Assembly: GCA_018806915.1 (NCBI GenBank)
Contig: JAGKQI010000091.1
Coordinates: 310,001 to 374,000 of the forward strand
Direction of reading: 5' to 3'
DNA length: 64,000 bases
Source: Phytophthora colocasiae
Taxonomy: Eukaryota > Oomycota > Peronosporomycetes > Peronosporales > Peronosporaceae
Both the position numbers and the translations under genes were made by a program. This document shows positions 1 through 9,102 of this stretch, in pieces (position 1 is the stretch's first letter; each line of letters opens with the position of its first letter). The notes beneath the pieces were generated by a model. The model made no database searches. It saw nothing but the letters and a program-made list of their open reading frames with translations, and had not been told where the DNA came from.

Positions 1-1210
1 ATGGTAGTGGTGAAGACAGAGGTGGAGCCGTATTCTTTCTTTTCTCTTCCTCGTCTTCAACGTTAGTTTTCCCTCGCACCTTCCTCCTCTTGCTTGTGGG
101 TGTTGCACGTGGAGAGCTCTCAGGGGTATCATTCGTGAGGTCGACGATCCCACTTGAATGTACAGGGGATGGCTTTACGGGTTCTGTCTTTTGCTTCGAA
201 CTTGGCGTAGAAACAGTGATTGTCGATTTCTTTGACCCCCCAGGCTGCCTATCTTCGTCCTCTGAACTGCTTTCCAAGTCGCTCCCAGCGACAAAAGTCT
301 CTTGGATATTTTCCTGCTGAAACTGGAACCTCTGACTGTCGAGTGAGGACTCGTCACTCAATGGCGCCAACGAGTTTCCCGACAGTGACACCGACGACTT
401 ACCGGGTGACATAGGGCCACTGAGCTGTGATTCGGGCGTCGGCACCACCCCATTTTCCTCAATAAGCTGTGAATCTGTTGGCTGGTGCTCAATTGCACTT
501 GGTGGGCCCCACTCCTCCTGCTCTTCCAGTTGCTGTTCCTGATCCTCCGGGATCACACAGTCCTCATCCAACAGCGGCCGTTCGTCGTCAAACCTGTCAC
601 CCTCAGCAGCTCTAAGAGGCAAAAGACCTTGGTGGATCATCAGTTGCTTCTCCAACTCTGCATCACTCAATGCTTTTAGTCTCTCAGCAACGAGGGGGTT
701 ACTGTAGACCTCTGGGTGCGACTGGACTGCCAGCTCGTTCTCCTCAACGATAGCCAGAGCGTCCACCCACAGATAAACCGGAGCTTTCCCTTTGCTACTA
801 CTGGACAATGACACTGACGTAGCATTATGTTGCTGGTCCGTGGACAGACACCGCGTCATGGTGGCGAAATGATACTTGGTGACACGCACGACGCTGCCCC
901 GCAGTCTCCCGATCGACTTGTAGCCTCGTTCTTCCCTCAATGCAGTCATCACATGGGTCGGAATAAAAGCCTCTATGTCGTATCCACGATCTACGAGCGT
1001 CGCAGTGTGCAAGGAGCTATTGGTTCGACGAACAAGCATAACTTGCGAATGACCGTTCGAAGCTTCTACAGCAGCCTGCGACTCCGTTTCTTCGCTCAAA
1101 CTCTCAGAGAAGCTGTCACTTGGCTTATTCTTAACAGTGAGAGGCGCTCCGAGCGCGGAGAGCAGCTCCCGCAGCAGGAATTCAGTGACGAAGCTCGAAC
1201 GCGGCGCCAT
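1..1210 (-). CDS. TPP1/Est3-like telomere (shelterin) protein, 3' end beyond window
   Basis: The frame is open from an ATG at 1210 down to the window edge (about 403 codons, no intron needed), so the C-terminus is missing. Residues about 55-160 look like an OB fold: alternating hydrophobic strands, a VMLVRR strand, an LRGSVVRV strand and a closing PVYLWVDALAIV strand, preceded by a short helix (EFLLRELLSAL). This order resembles the OB domain of TPP1/Est3 proteins, which bridge POT1 and recruit telomerase. The rest is acidic and Ser/Pro-rich, with a basic KRRK patch near the edge that could be a nuclear signal. It is divergent to the DUF202 gene, with 128 bp between the start codons. The open frame is solid; the family call is by eye. 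Other OB-fold proteins are possible. Confidence 0.5.
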   Translation of the reverse strand, partial: MAPRSSFVTEFLLRELLSALGAPLTVKNKPSDSFSESLSEETESQAAVEASNGHSQVMLVRRTNSSLHTATLVDRGYDIEAFIPTHVMTALREERGYKSIGRLRGSVVRVTKYHFATMTRCLSTDQQHNATSVSLSSSSKGKAPVYLWVDALAIVEENELAVQSHPEVYSNPLVAERLKALSDAELEKQLMIHQGLLPLRAAEGDRFDDERPLLDEDCVIPEDQEQQLEEQEEWGPPSAIEHQPTDSQLIEENGVVPTPESQLSGPMSPGKSSVSLSGNSLAPLSDESSLDSQRFQFQQENIQETFVAGSDLESSSEDEDRQPGGSKKSTITVSTPSSKQKTEPVKPSPVHSSGIVDLTNDTPESSPRATPTSKRRKVRGKTNVEDEEEKRKNTAPPLSSPLP

Positions 1211-1338
1211 CCTTTCCGCTATGATGACTCGTCTGGCACTACAAATTTTTGAATTATTTTGACCAATAGATTATTTTAATTTGTTTTACCCAATCACCAT
1301 CAAGTTGACCTCGCAGGACGATCACTCTCGACTTGACC
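1211..1338. promoter_or_regulatory. Short divergent promoter region
   Basis: These 128 bp separate the start codons of two divergent genes. The stretch is AT-rich in the middle and holds two CCAAT-type boxes (GACCAATAG and ACCCAATCA). No clear oomycete Inr is seen. A shared bidirectional promoter is inferred only from spacing. Confidence 0.35.
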
Positions 1339-2724
1339 ATGATGTGTTGGGGCCGCGTCGCCGCGCGGGGGCTACGCGCCGCCTGGAGCGCCCCCGCCGC
1401 CTCTGCGCCTCGTGGAGCCATGGGGATGCGCTCTAGAGCTGGTACGCAGGCTCCAGTGGCCGCTAATACTGTCAAGAGCGCTGTGGGGCCGTCTGGAGCC
1501 CATGTATCTCCGTCTGGATCGGCAGCAGCTACGGCCTTTAAGAGCAAACGCAGTCGAATTGTGAAGCCTCGTTCGGCTGCCTACGTGTTACTGGGTAGGT
1601 ACCAAGTGGACAGACTGCTGAAACTCAAGCAGAACAATGGTGAGTCGTGAATTAAGGGAAGGAAGGGCATATATCAGATTTTCGTCACTAATATTGTATG
1701 TTTTTTTCGTCTTTACAGCTATTAAGGCGGCCAAGAAGGCAGCAGAAGCAGAGGCAAAGGAGGCTGTTGCTGCTGCAGAAGCGGACGCCAATTTACGGCT
1801 GCGCAACTCGCTGGTGAGGATCCCTGGATGACTGGATGCTAGGCTGCTGTTTCTGGCAGCTTGCTTGGATGATCTGCTCCATCGTATTCACACATTGATG
1901 TATGTTGCTGTCGGCGGTGAAATATGCACGCGACTTGTTGCAGGTGCTGCGCTTTAGCAACGAGAATTCGTATTTGAACTGGGCGAGAAATGGTGTGCTC
2001 TCCTCGGCCGTCGGAGTTGCAATGTACGCGCAGGAGCACCATCGTGGAGCTCAATTGAGCGGTGCAGGTACTGTATAGCTCCTCGGCTTAAGATACTGAT
2101 GATGCAAGGCTAATACTGATGATATTAATATGTTTGTCTTGGTTGTAATGCGCAGGGTTGTTGCTCTTGGGGTTCGGATATATTGGCGTGGGCACGGCAA
2201 AGTATATTTATTACATTTTCCGCTTCCGCCACGTCATGGAGCTGTCCTGGGCAAGCGTCTTCGGAACGATTTCCCATGCGGCGTGGGGGTTGGCCATTTG
2301 GCTGACCGCTATTGCCTCCTTCCTGGTACGTTCCTTCGCTCAAAGTGAAGTTGAAGTTGTTTTCCTTCCCCGTCCAGAACTCCATTTAACTCCTGTACAT
2401 GGGCATTATTTCTGTCTACAGGAGTCTGTACCTCTTGAGCTGGACGCGATGCTGTTGACAGAGCCCATTGCAAGTTTCCTACCCTTCCGAATTCGTCAGG
2501 GCCTGATCGAGACGTACAGCCTCCACCTGGACGACCTCGAGCACCACAACAATGAGCAAGAGCGTGTTATGCGTGCGATTCGCGGCGACCGGGGAACGCC
2601 GCAGCTGGCAGACATTGAGGAGGGCGAAGAGCTGCCTCCTCAGCTTGAAGCTCAGCTAATCGAGCAGCACCTGCACTCAGCTCCGGGTCCCGCGGTAGTG
2701 GGCTCCGTGCCTCCCTCATCCTAA
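1339..2724 (+). CDS. DUF202-family membrane protein, five exons, possibly mitochondrial
   Basis: Exons 1339-1639, 1719-1813, 1944-2067, 2156-2325 and 2422-2724 join in frame to about 330 aa; every intron is GT-AG and 79-130 bp long. The fourth intron (96 bp) has no stop in frame, so read-through is possible, but splicing gives a smoother protein. The first 95 residues are Arg/Ala-rich with few acids, like a mitochondrial presequence. An Ala/Lys/Glu-rich helix follows. Residues about 133-200 carry the DUF202 pattern: NENSYLNWARNGVLSSAVGV, a short loop, then GLLLLGFGYIGVG. A third hydrophobic segment (WGLAIWLTAIASFL) and an acidic helical tail complete it. The biochemical role of DUF202 is not established. 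The start is the first of two adjacent ATGs. Confidence 0.65.
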
Positions 2725-2944
2725 GTTCTTCCCAGCAGACTAGCACTCTCCTCCTGCTGGTCATTAGCTATCTCACGCTGTGTCATTCTGTCCTGGCGCA
2801 TTGTAGACAGTCAAGCACGGGTGTCCATCTGAAAGCAAGCACACGTCTCTACTGTTTCATCCTGTTGTTTCTTTTGATTTTCCACATTGAAATGGGTGCG
2901 TCCCCTGTCTGGCATTCTCTCCTTTAACCTGTACTCGTCACTTC

Positions 2945-3479
2945 TTAAGGCTTGAGAGCCTCCTCTAGAGGAATGTCGAAGCTCGGGTTGCGGCGAAGCG
3001 TCTTGCCGTCCCACGAAAGGTTAATGGGGTCGTAGGCGTCCTCGCCCTTTACGGCCTCAATGATAGGGGCAGCCAGGATGACGTCGCTCTCGGGCGACTT
3101 GGGCAGCGCGAGTCCGTGGTCCACGAGGCCCTTAAGCACCGCCAGGATCTCCTTGTCGCTCTTACCATCCACCGGTACCTTTTTCTCCACACCCCAATCG
3201 AATCGGGCGTACACGAACGGTTCCATCTCCTCTGCTTCACGGTACACGAAGGGCGTGAGTGGGTTCAGCATCTTGAGCTCGTCGTAGTTCTTGCGGAAGA
3301 AGGTGCTGCAGCACAAAAGCGACCACCGGAATAACATTAACAAAAGGGTAAAGTCTATAGACTAAAGCATAACCGAGGAGAAGCAAGACGCACCGCAAGC
3401 CTGCGCTGCTCTGCGAGGTGTCGCACGCCACGAAGCGGAGCTCCTGGATGCCGCGGGAGATCTGCGCACGCCAGCTCAT
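2945..3479 (-). CDS. NDUFA2: NADH dehydrogenase (complex I) subunit NDUFA2/B8, two exons
   Basis: Exon 1 is 3394-3479 and exon 2 is 2945-3305, joined across an 88-bp GT-AG intron to 148 aa. The N-terminus (MSWRAQISRGIQELRF) and the following FFRKNYDELKMLNP, FVYREAEEMEP and YARFDWGVEKKVPVDG segments match the thioredoxin-like L51/S25/CI-B8 domain of NDUFA2, an accessory subunit of the mitochondrial complex I matrix arm. It is longer than the roughly 99-aa animal protein because of a C-terminal extension of about 45 residues. It is convergent with the DUF202 gene, with 220 bp between stop codons. It looks intact and is a normal housekeeping gene. Confidence 0.85.
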
Positions 3480-4557
3480 GTCCGTCTGCCTGGTGTCGTG
3501 TGTTGCTACGTTTGGAGCCCCACAAATTGGGGGTACCATGGGGGTACATTCAAATCGTAACCTCTGTAACATCGAGGGATTTTGGCGGGGTCTATTTGTG
3601 GCACTGCCATAAACAAAGCTATCCGATATAACAGGGTATGGAATCTGATTAACCACTCCATTAGGTGCGATTTATTGTAATTTTACAGTGTAAAAATTAC
3701 AATATGTCAGCCAATCGGAGGCCATCTCGTCTATGATTGGCGGACTGGTTTACACAGCCGGGACAGGGATTTTAGTCCCGTTTGGTCTTATTGTCTTGAA
3801 ATTTGTAAGGGGTCCTATTGTGATTTAGTCTAGAAAGGTAGTTTTCATAATCGGGCCATAAACACAAAACGACGACGCGTCACGCGGTCTTTGAAGGTGT
3901 GTAAGCCCGGCTCTGTAAGCCTACGGGAGTGTAGCAGCACTGTCAGGGGAACGATGAATGCCAACGGATTATTCCGAGGAGAGCTACCGCGTGCCAAATT
4001 GGCACTGCCAATAGTAATGCATTGCAAGGGGCCCCGATGGAAGAACAACAAGCATCCCCTCCATCGTACAAGATGGCAGGCGTGGCGGTGAAAAACGGAA
4101 AGTATCTTACGACGTCGTGGCATGTATCCTTCTCGTGGTCACGCTTCCGCTCAAACTATCACGTGGGCGATATGGTAAGGATCTTGGTGAATGGTAAAGA
4201 GATGCCGACCAAAATGGAGCTGCAAGAACGCGTCTTAGCCGCTCATTCAGTACAACAATGTGCGGATAACAATTGAGTAAATTAATTGGACACACTTCAA
4301 CGATTGCTGGACGATCGCCATGAGCGAGCATTGGAAGCTCAGTGCCGACAGACAATTGTTGGCAAAGTGTAGGTAAAGGCCTGCTTCGGCCGACGTCAAT
4401 TCTCTATTAAAACGCAACACGAATTAGTAGTTTTTGCTATCAGCACGCTCTGCTATCGGCGACTTGAACGCAATATAAGCAAACACCGCCGTGTGTTCAC
4501 TTTGGGTTGGACATGTCGCTACCTTCTCGTCGGTAGTGATAAAACTGTCGACAGAAC
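3480..4557. other. Intergenic, no convincing gene
   Basis: No domain-bearing frame is seen. A short plus frame at 4022-4276 ends in a charged helix (MVRILVNGKEMPTKMELQER) that could be a relic of a mobile-element protein, but nothing supports it further. The stretch near 3674-3710 holds short AT-rich inverted motifs. Confidence 0.4.
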
Positions 4558-5859
4558 TTAGATCGGGCCCACGCCGAAGTTCTGGCTGGTGGTGGAGAAA
4601 CGCTTGGCAGAGTTGGGCTTGTAGTACGGAGCCACCTTCTTCGAGTTAGTCAGGGCAGCCGTCTCACGGTTACCGTTTAGACTACCACACTTCACCAGGG
4701 TGTTCTCAACACAGTTGCGGCCCAGCGTCGATTGGCACTTAAACTGCGACTTCGTGGACGGCACAATGATGGCACCGACAGTCTCAGTGTCGTTCTTGTT
4801 AGGGACAAGCGTCGACTCGAAGTAGTTGCCCTCCAGCAGCACGTTGCCGTTCTCCACGACGTCGTACGAGAAACCCGTGTTGCTGTACCAGTAGTTGTTG
4901 GCGGCGTGGATGACCGAGTTACCACCGACCTTGGGCGAGCGACCAGACGTGTTGTGCACGTAGTTGTTGACAAGCGTCACCTGCGTCTGCGTACCGAGGA
5001 AGAGGAAGGTCCAGTAGTGGTTGCCGTCGCACGTGGCCGAGTACTGCGTCTGGCCGTCGAACTCACAGTTACTGATCGTCATACTCTTGACACTGGCTGA
5101 GTCGGTAGCAATCATCTGACGGCCGAGGTTGGAGATCTTGACGTGGTCGATCCACACGCGCTCCATAGGGGTCTTGCCACCGTTGAGGCCCTGAATGTAG
5201 ATAGCATCTCCGCCCCAGATGAGGTGCGCGTTGAGCTGCGTGATGTGGATGTTCTGGATGATGACGTTGTTGCCGCGGATCCAAAGACCCTTGCCCTTGA
5301 TCACACCGCTGGTGCCTACACCACGGAGGGTCTTGTTGTCCGTCACCAGCAGTGGGTTCTTGGACGCAGCCAGGTCGTACGTGATCTTGACGGGAGTTCC
5401 CTGAACGCAACCGCCCGTGTTGGCCATGCCACCGCTCTGCAGGATGACGTCCTGGCCCTTGTAGCCGTTGTTCTTGGCGAGGCAGTCGCGGTTGCTCTTG
5501 GGACGGCAACCGGTCTCAGTCTTCGTGCCTTCGGTGCCACGGAAGTCGAACGTCTTGGTGAGGACAATGACGCGCGGCTGCGAGTCTTGCAGGTAGTTCT
5601 TGAGCTCGGAGATCGAGTTGGGGTACACAGGCGTAGCATTGCCTCCGCCGGTGGTTCCAGCGGCCAGGCCTGGAGCGTTGCCGGTGGAGATCTTGGTGGA
5701 TGACGAGGTCTTGCCCTGTTTGGTGGGCGACTGCTGCTGTTGCTGCTGGGTTGGATCCTGCGACTGCTGCACCGAGTTACCGTTGCCCATAGGGAGAGCC
5801 TGGGTGCCCTGCATGGCAAGCGCAGCGACGGCAACGATGACGAGGCGGAGGATCTGCAT
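4558..5859 (-). CDS. Secreted pectin lyase, polysaccharide lyase family 1 (locus 1)
   Basis: Intronless 433-aa protein. A signal peptide (about residues 1-21) is followed by a Gln/Ser/Thr-rich spacer of about 40 residues and the PL1 beta-helix, starting at [10 protein letters not shown]. It cleaves methyl-esterified homogalacturonan by beta-elimination outside the cell. Pectin-lyase rather than pectate-lyase features: [15 protein letters not shown] (about 235-249, with the catalytic Arg of the GRQ motif), [10 protein letters not shown] (274-283) and [10 protein letters not shown] (304-313). Several Cys pairs fit a secreted protein. It is closely related to loci 2 and 3, which lack the Gln-rich spacer. 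No lesion is seen. An Inr-like element lies 32-47 bp upstream of the ATG. Of the five lyase loci, only this one and locus 2 are unbroken. Confidence 0.9.
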   Translation of the reverse strand: MQILRLVIVAVAALAMQGTQALPMGNGNSVQQSQDPTQQQQQQSPTKQGKTSSSTKISTGNAPGLAAGTTGGGNATPVYPNSISELKNYLQDSQPRVIVLTKTFDFRGTEGTKTETGCRPKSNRDCLAKNNGYKGQDVILQSGGMANTGGCVQGTPVKITYDLAASKNPLLVTDNKTLRGVGTSGVIKGKGLWIRGNNVIIQNIHITQLNAHLIWGGDAIYIQGLNGGKTPMERVWIDHVKISNLGRQMIATDSASVKSMTISNCEFDGQTQYSATCDGNHYWTFLFLGTQTQVTLVNNYVHNTSGRSPKVGGNSVIHAANNYWYSNTGFSYDVVENGNVLLEGNYFESTLVPNKNDTETVGAIIVPSTKSQFKCQSTLGRNCVENTLVKCGSLNGNRETAALTNSKKVAPYYKPNSAKRFSTTSQNFGVGPI

Positions 5860-5890
5860 GATTTTGCTTTAGAACTGTGCAGTGGAGAGC

Positions 5891-5906
5891 AAAAGCGAGA
5901 ATGAGC
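5891..5906 (-). promoter_or_regulatory. Oomycete Inr-like core promoter of lyase locus 1
   Basis: On the minus strand the sequence reads GCTCATTCTCGCTTTT. It is close to the oomycete initiator plus flanking promoter element (GCTCATTYYNCAWTTT) and sits 32 bp upstream of the start codon, where these elements normally lie. Confidence 0.6.
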
Positions 5907-6543
5907 AATGAGCTGGGCTCTAATCGAAGGCTAGCTACCCGCTGTCCCCGACTCATTTCGCTCTATAGTACTAGTACAGCAGTGTACATGCCAGAGGCAA
6001 CGATGAGACCAGGGACGGACCACTTGACGTCGGACGACCGGATACTTGACAGATGGCGCGATCGATGACCAACGTGATGACAACCATGTGGTTGCTCGAA
6101 AGCATTAGTTTATTGTCAATCCCAGCTAAATTTGGATGCCTTGGGCGATTGGACATTGGAGCAACCAATCGACGCCTTCTCGCGATTGGTCAAAAAAACC
6201 AACTTGCTCCAAGTGCTCCAGTGCGGAAGTCTCGTCAAGCGCGTGGTGTGAGTATGTTATCCGTGGAGGTACCTGAGAGCAAAGGCGTATTCTTTAACAT
6301 GTTGTCGTATATTATGAATAAACTGTTTAGACTTAGCATCGCTCAGAAGGCGCCAGCATAGAAGGCTCTACCGGTGCCTTCGCGGAGGACGCTAAATAAC
6401 TGCAAGTAAAGACACAACTGCAAAAAGAAGAGGGGCACTTCAGGCCAGTGGTGAGTTGCATTGTAGTGTGCTATGCTGGCTAGCTAACTAACAAAATGCT
6501 CGCTGCTGTATGTGGTTAGATTCTACGAGAGTGTTTTGCTATC

Positions 6544-7674
6544 ATGGAGGTAGCTGTCACTCAGCAACATGCGCACCCCAATACTATTCTCCACTGTTTG
6601 TACGCTTTCTATGAGCATGGGTTGTCGCGAAAGGAGCTCTCTCGCGCATTTACCAAGTGTGAAACGACAATTGGTAACTGGATTCGAGCGTATGAAGCTA
6701 CAGGAACCGTTGAGCGTGCTCAGACAAGGATAGAACAGAAGTTCACGGCGAATCACCGAAAGTGGCTTTGTGAGTTCTACAGTGAGCATCCTTTAGCCTA
6801 CTTGGATGAGGCTCAAGCCGCATTCAGGGACGCGCACAGTATGTCGATCTCAAAGTCGTCTGTATGGCGCATCATTCATGACTGTGGCCTCACGTGGAAG
6901 GTGCTGGAAAGACGAGCGATGCATATTAAGGAGCAGGATGTATTCCGATTTGTCGAGGAGCTGTCAAACCTTGACTGGAGTCACCACAATCTCGTGTTTC
7001 TTGATGAAGTTTCCTTTGATAATCGGGGTATGATCAGAAAACGTGGATATTCCATGAAAGGGCGAAAGCTTGCGATTCGAGGTGACTTTCAACGCAAGCC
7101 GAGGATTTCTGTACTGGCATTTATTGGAGTTAGTGGATTGATCGATAGTTTTGACACTCAAGGCACATTTGATCGAGTTGAGTTTGTGAAGTGCTGCCAG
7201 GACTTTGCATACTCTAAACGTGCAAACGTTCGACAATATCCTGGGTCGAACTCGGTGTGGATACTGGATGGAGCATCGATTCACCGACACCCTGAAATAA
7301 TTCACTTTTTGCGCAGTATTGGAGTCGTTCCTATTTTCCTACCGGCTTACTGCCCATTCTTCAACCCAATCGAGTTCATGTTTGGGTATGTGAAGAGATA
7401 CTTCCAGCGTCATTACGACGAAAAGAGTGGGCGTGACTTACTACCATTTACCGTGGAGACTTTTCACCGATTTGAACGATTCGACATGTCAAGAGTTTTT
7501 GAGCATTGCGGCTGGAAAATACAAGGCTATTTTGACCCTAATGGCCCCATGGCATCAGAAAATCGCCCCCTCCCTTCTCTGTTGGGTGACAATGAACAAG
7601 CAAGTGATGACGAAGAATTACTTGGATTTAACCTGGTGTCCGACGATAGCAGCGCAAGCTACTCTCGTGATTAA
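6544..7674 (+). CDS. IS630/mariner-type DD34E transposase
   Basis: Intronless 376 aa. Residues about 10-60 form a homeodomain-like helix-turn-helix (HGLSRKELSRAFTKCETTIGNWI), followed by a second HTH-like segment (SKSSVWRIIHDCGLTWK). The catalytic triad is visible: D154 in VFLDEVSFD, D242 in WILDGASIH and E277 in PFFNPIEFMFGYVK, with 34 residues between the second Asp and the Glu (DD34E). The tail is acidic. The protein would cut and rejoin the element ends at TA. The frame is unbroken, so it may be functional. Its stop codon (7672-7674) touches the stop codon of the convergent gene (7675-7677). Confidence 0.85.
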   Translation: MEVAVTQQHAHPNTILHCLYAFYEHGLSRKELSRAFTKCETTIGNWIRAYEATGTVERAQTRIEQKFTANHRKWLCEFYSEHPLAYLDEAQAAFRDAHSMSISKSSVWRIIHDCGLTWKVLERRAMHIKEQDVFRFVEELSNLDWSHHNLVFLDEVSFDNRGMIRKRGYSMKGRKLAIRGDFQRKPRISVLAFIGVSGLIDSFDTQGTFDRVEFVKCCQDFAYSKRANVRQYPGSNSVWILDGASIHRHPEIIHFLRSIGVVPIFLPAYCPFFNPIEFMFGYVKRYFQRHYDEKSGRDLLPFTVETFHRFERFDMSRVFEHCGWKIQGYFDPNGPMASENRPLPSLLGDNEQASDDEELLGFNLVSDDSSASYSRD

Positions 7675-8217
7675 CTACTCTTCATGCTCGGTATCTTGAA
7701 GGTTTTCCATCACGGAAAACGGGTCAATCACATCAGTGATGGCCATGAGATCAATATCAGCGAGAAAACTCTCGACTATCGTTCGTTTCGAAATCAGGTT
7801 TTTCTTGTGTGATGACAGGCGAAGTCTGAGAGCCTCCAGATCGTTTAGTATCTCTTCATTGTCCGCTAGACTGCTATTAACGCAATCTAATGCCATCTCT
7901 GCTGACTTGGTGATCCTAGTCAATCGCTCTGCAACCTGCGAATGGGTAGCATTAAGCAAATGCACCAAATAAACTGGAGGAGGATCCGCAATTTGTTCCT
8001 GCCACGTGGAGCGATTGAGATTCCGTGTGATGTAGTTAGCCCACATTCTCCAAGTAATTGTCGTTGCCTGGAAACTTGATCCCCAGTGGTCCTGTAGTTT
8101 TTCAGCAATATCACGGAGTGAAGCCTCAGCGGTAGCACCAGCTCTGTCGGTCTGGGGTCGGATGCATACAGCCACGAACTCGTCATAGTCCCTTGCCGTT
8201 GCGATATCTGGAACCAT
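7675..8217 (-). CDS. Transposon accessory protein, downstream frame (unknown)
   Basis: The frame runs from an ATG at 8217 to a TAG at 7675-7677 (about 180 aa). It is mostly helical and charged, with a heptad-like stretch near its C-terminal half (LTRITKSAEMALDCVNSSLA, then LNDLEALRLRLSSHKKNL) and an acidic end. A stop lies in this frame 10 bp upstream of the ATG. The upstream accessory frame overlaps it by 35 bp in another phase, so the two may be one protein joined by a frameshift. No known family was recognised. Confidence 0.5.
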   Translation of the reverse strand: MVPDIATARDYDEFVAVCIRPQTDRAGATAEASLRDIAEKLQDHWGSSFQATTITWRMWANYITRNLNRSTWQEQIADPPPVYLVHLLNATHSQVAERLTRITKSAEMALDCVNSSLADNEEILNDLEALRLRLSSHKKNLISKRTIVESFLADIDLMAITDVIDPFSVMENLQDTEHEE

Positions 8218-8971
8218 ACTCAAAGATTATGAGTATAATTGTCTTTCCTTTTGATTTCACCAGCCACTGGTTCCATTCGAACTCGGTCTTGGTATTCACG
8301 ACAAGATGGCGGCCCGACTTAAACTGCAAGATGTTATACCATTCCGCTGGCTCAGGGTCCTTGAGCACCCATTGACCTTCCTCCTTTACTGCTCTGCCTT
8401 TTATATGACCGCGAAACTCTTCCCAAAGAGTCTGCAATATCTCTTGAAAGGTGCTTCCATTTGCAACAAAGTCGCCTGGCTTCTTCCCACTCTGATCACG
8501 TTGACAGACTGTACTCTTGATAACGGGCCGAACAAGAAGCTGAAGAAGTCCGCCTTCCGCATATTCCTGCTCTTCTCTAGACGGCTGAACTTCTCGGTCT
8601 TGGCCATCGATATTTGCTTGTAGTGGGGAGGCTGGAGGCGACACAGCTTGTGAAGGAGACGGAGGAAAGGTTGGGGCTGCTGGAGCGGGAGATGGTGACG
8701 ACGGCACTGAATGTTCTGGTGCTTTAGGCGGTGTGAGCTGAGCTACCGCTTCCACCTGCACAGTCTGCGGTCCATTTAGACGTGTTTCTTGACCCGTAAG
8801 CGCGCTGGGACTATCGCTTGATGAAGAACGTGGCCGATGTACGGTGCTCCCTATTGCTTCAAGATGTGCTGTACGTACTGGAAGGTGTCGGGACCCTTGA
8901 TAAGGCAACGCACGAGCCCGTGCACGAGTTGAGCTCCTTCGGCGTGATCTGCTAGCGTTCGCGCTGTCCAT
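8183..8971 (-). CDS. Transposon accessory protein, upstream frame (unknown)
   Basis: The first ATG in frame is at 8971, giving 262 aa. The N-terminus is Arg/Ser-rich (SRSRRRSSTRARARALP) and could bind nucleic acid. A Pro/Ser-rich linker of about 90 residues follows. The C-terminal third is a globular, aromatic-rich segment (FQEILQTLWEEFRGHIKGR, WYNILQFKSGRHLVV) that stops abruptly at the overlap with the downstream frame. It is probably one gene with the 7675-8217 frame, joined by a frameshift. No known family was recognised. Its position, convergent with the transposase, suggests it belongs to the same transposon. Confidence 0.5.
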   Translation of the reverse strand: MDSANASRSRRRSSTRARARALPYQGSRHLPVRTAHLEAIGSTVHRPRSSSSDSPSALTGQETRLNGPQTVQVEAVAQLTPPKAPEHSVPSSPSPAPAAPTFPPSPSQAVSPPASPLQANIDGQDREVQPSREEQEYAEGGLLQLLVRPVIKSTVCQRDQSGKKPGDFVANGSTFQEILQTLWEEFRGHIKGRAVKEEGQWVLKDPEPAEWYNILQFKSGRHLVVNTKTEFEWNQWLVKSKGKTIILIIFEYGSRYRNGKGL

Positions 8972-9102
8972 GGTAGTGCAACCGCACGCAACTTCGAGAT
9001 TGAACTTCAACCTATGTTATTTCTTATGAGTTAAGATAGTTGGGCGATTTGCTAGGCGATTGGGCAGGGGCGATTGATGAATCGCTCAATCCAATTTGGA
9101 GT

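Larger units (their letters stand above)
6124..9102. mobile_element. IS630/Tc1-mariner-type DNA transposon with accessory gene (ends uncertain)
   Basis: The span is set by the transposase, the convergent accessory frames, and a weak inverted similarity between 6128-6150 and 9080-9097 (AAATT(T)GGAT and GCGATT motifs), with a TA dinucleotide nearby on each side. The coding content is clear. The ends are not: no clean terminal repeat was found. Confidence 0.4.

Noticed and set aside
827..1252. Plus-strand frame of 141 codons
   Set aside because: Antisense to the better-supported TPP1-like frame; no recognisable features.
4022..4276. 84-codon plus frame
   Set aside because: A few protein-like residues at its end, but no family or context; left as a possible relic only.
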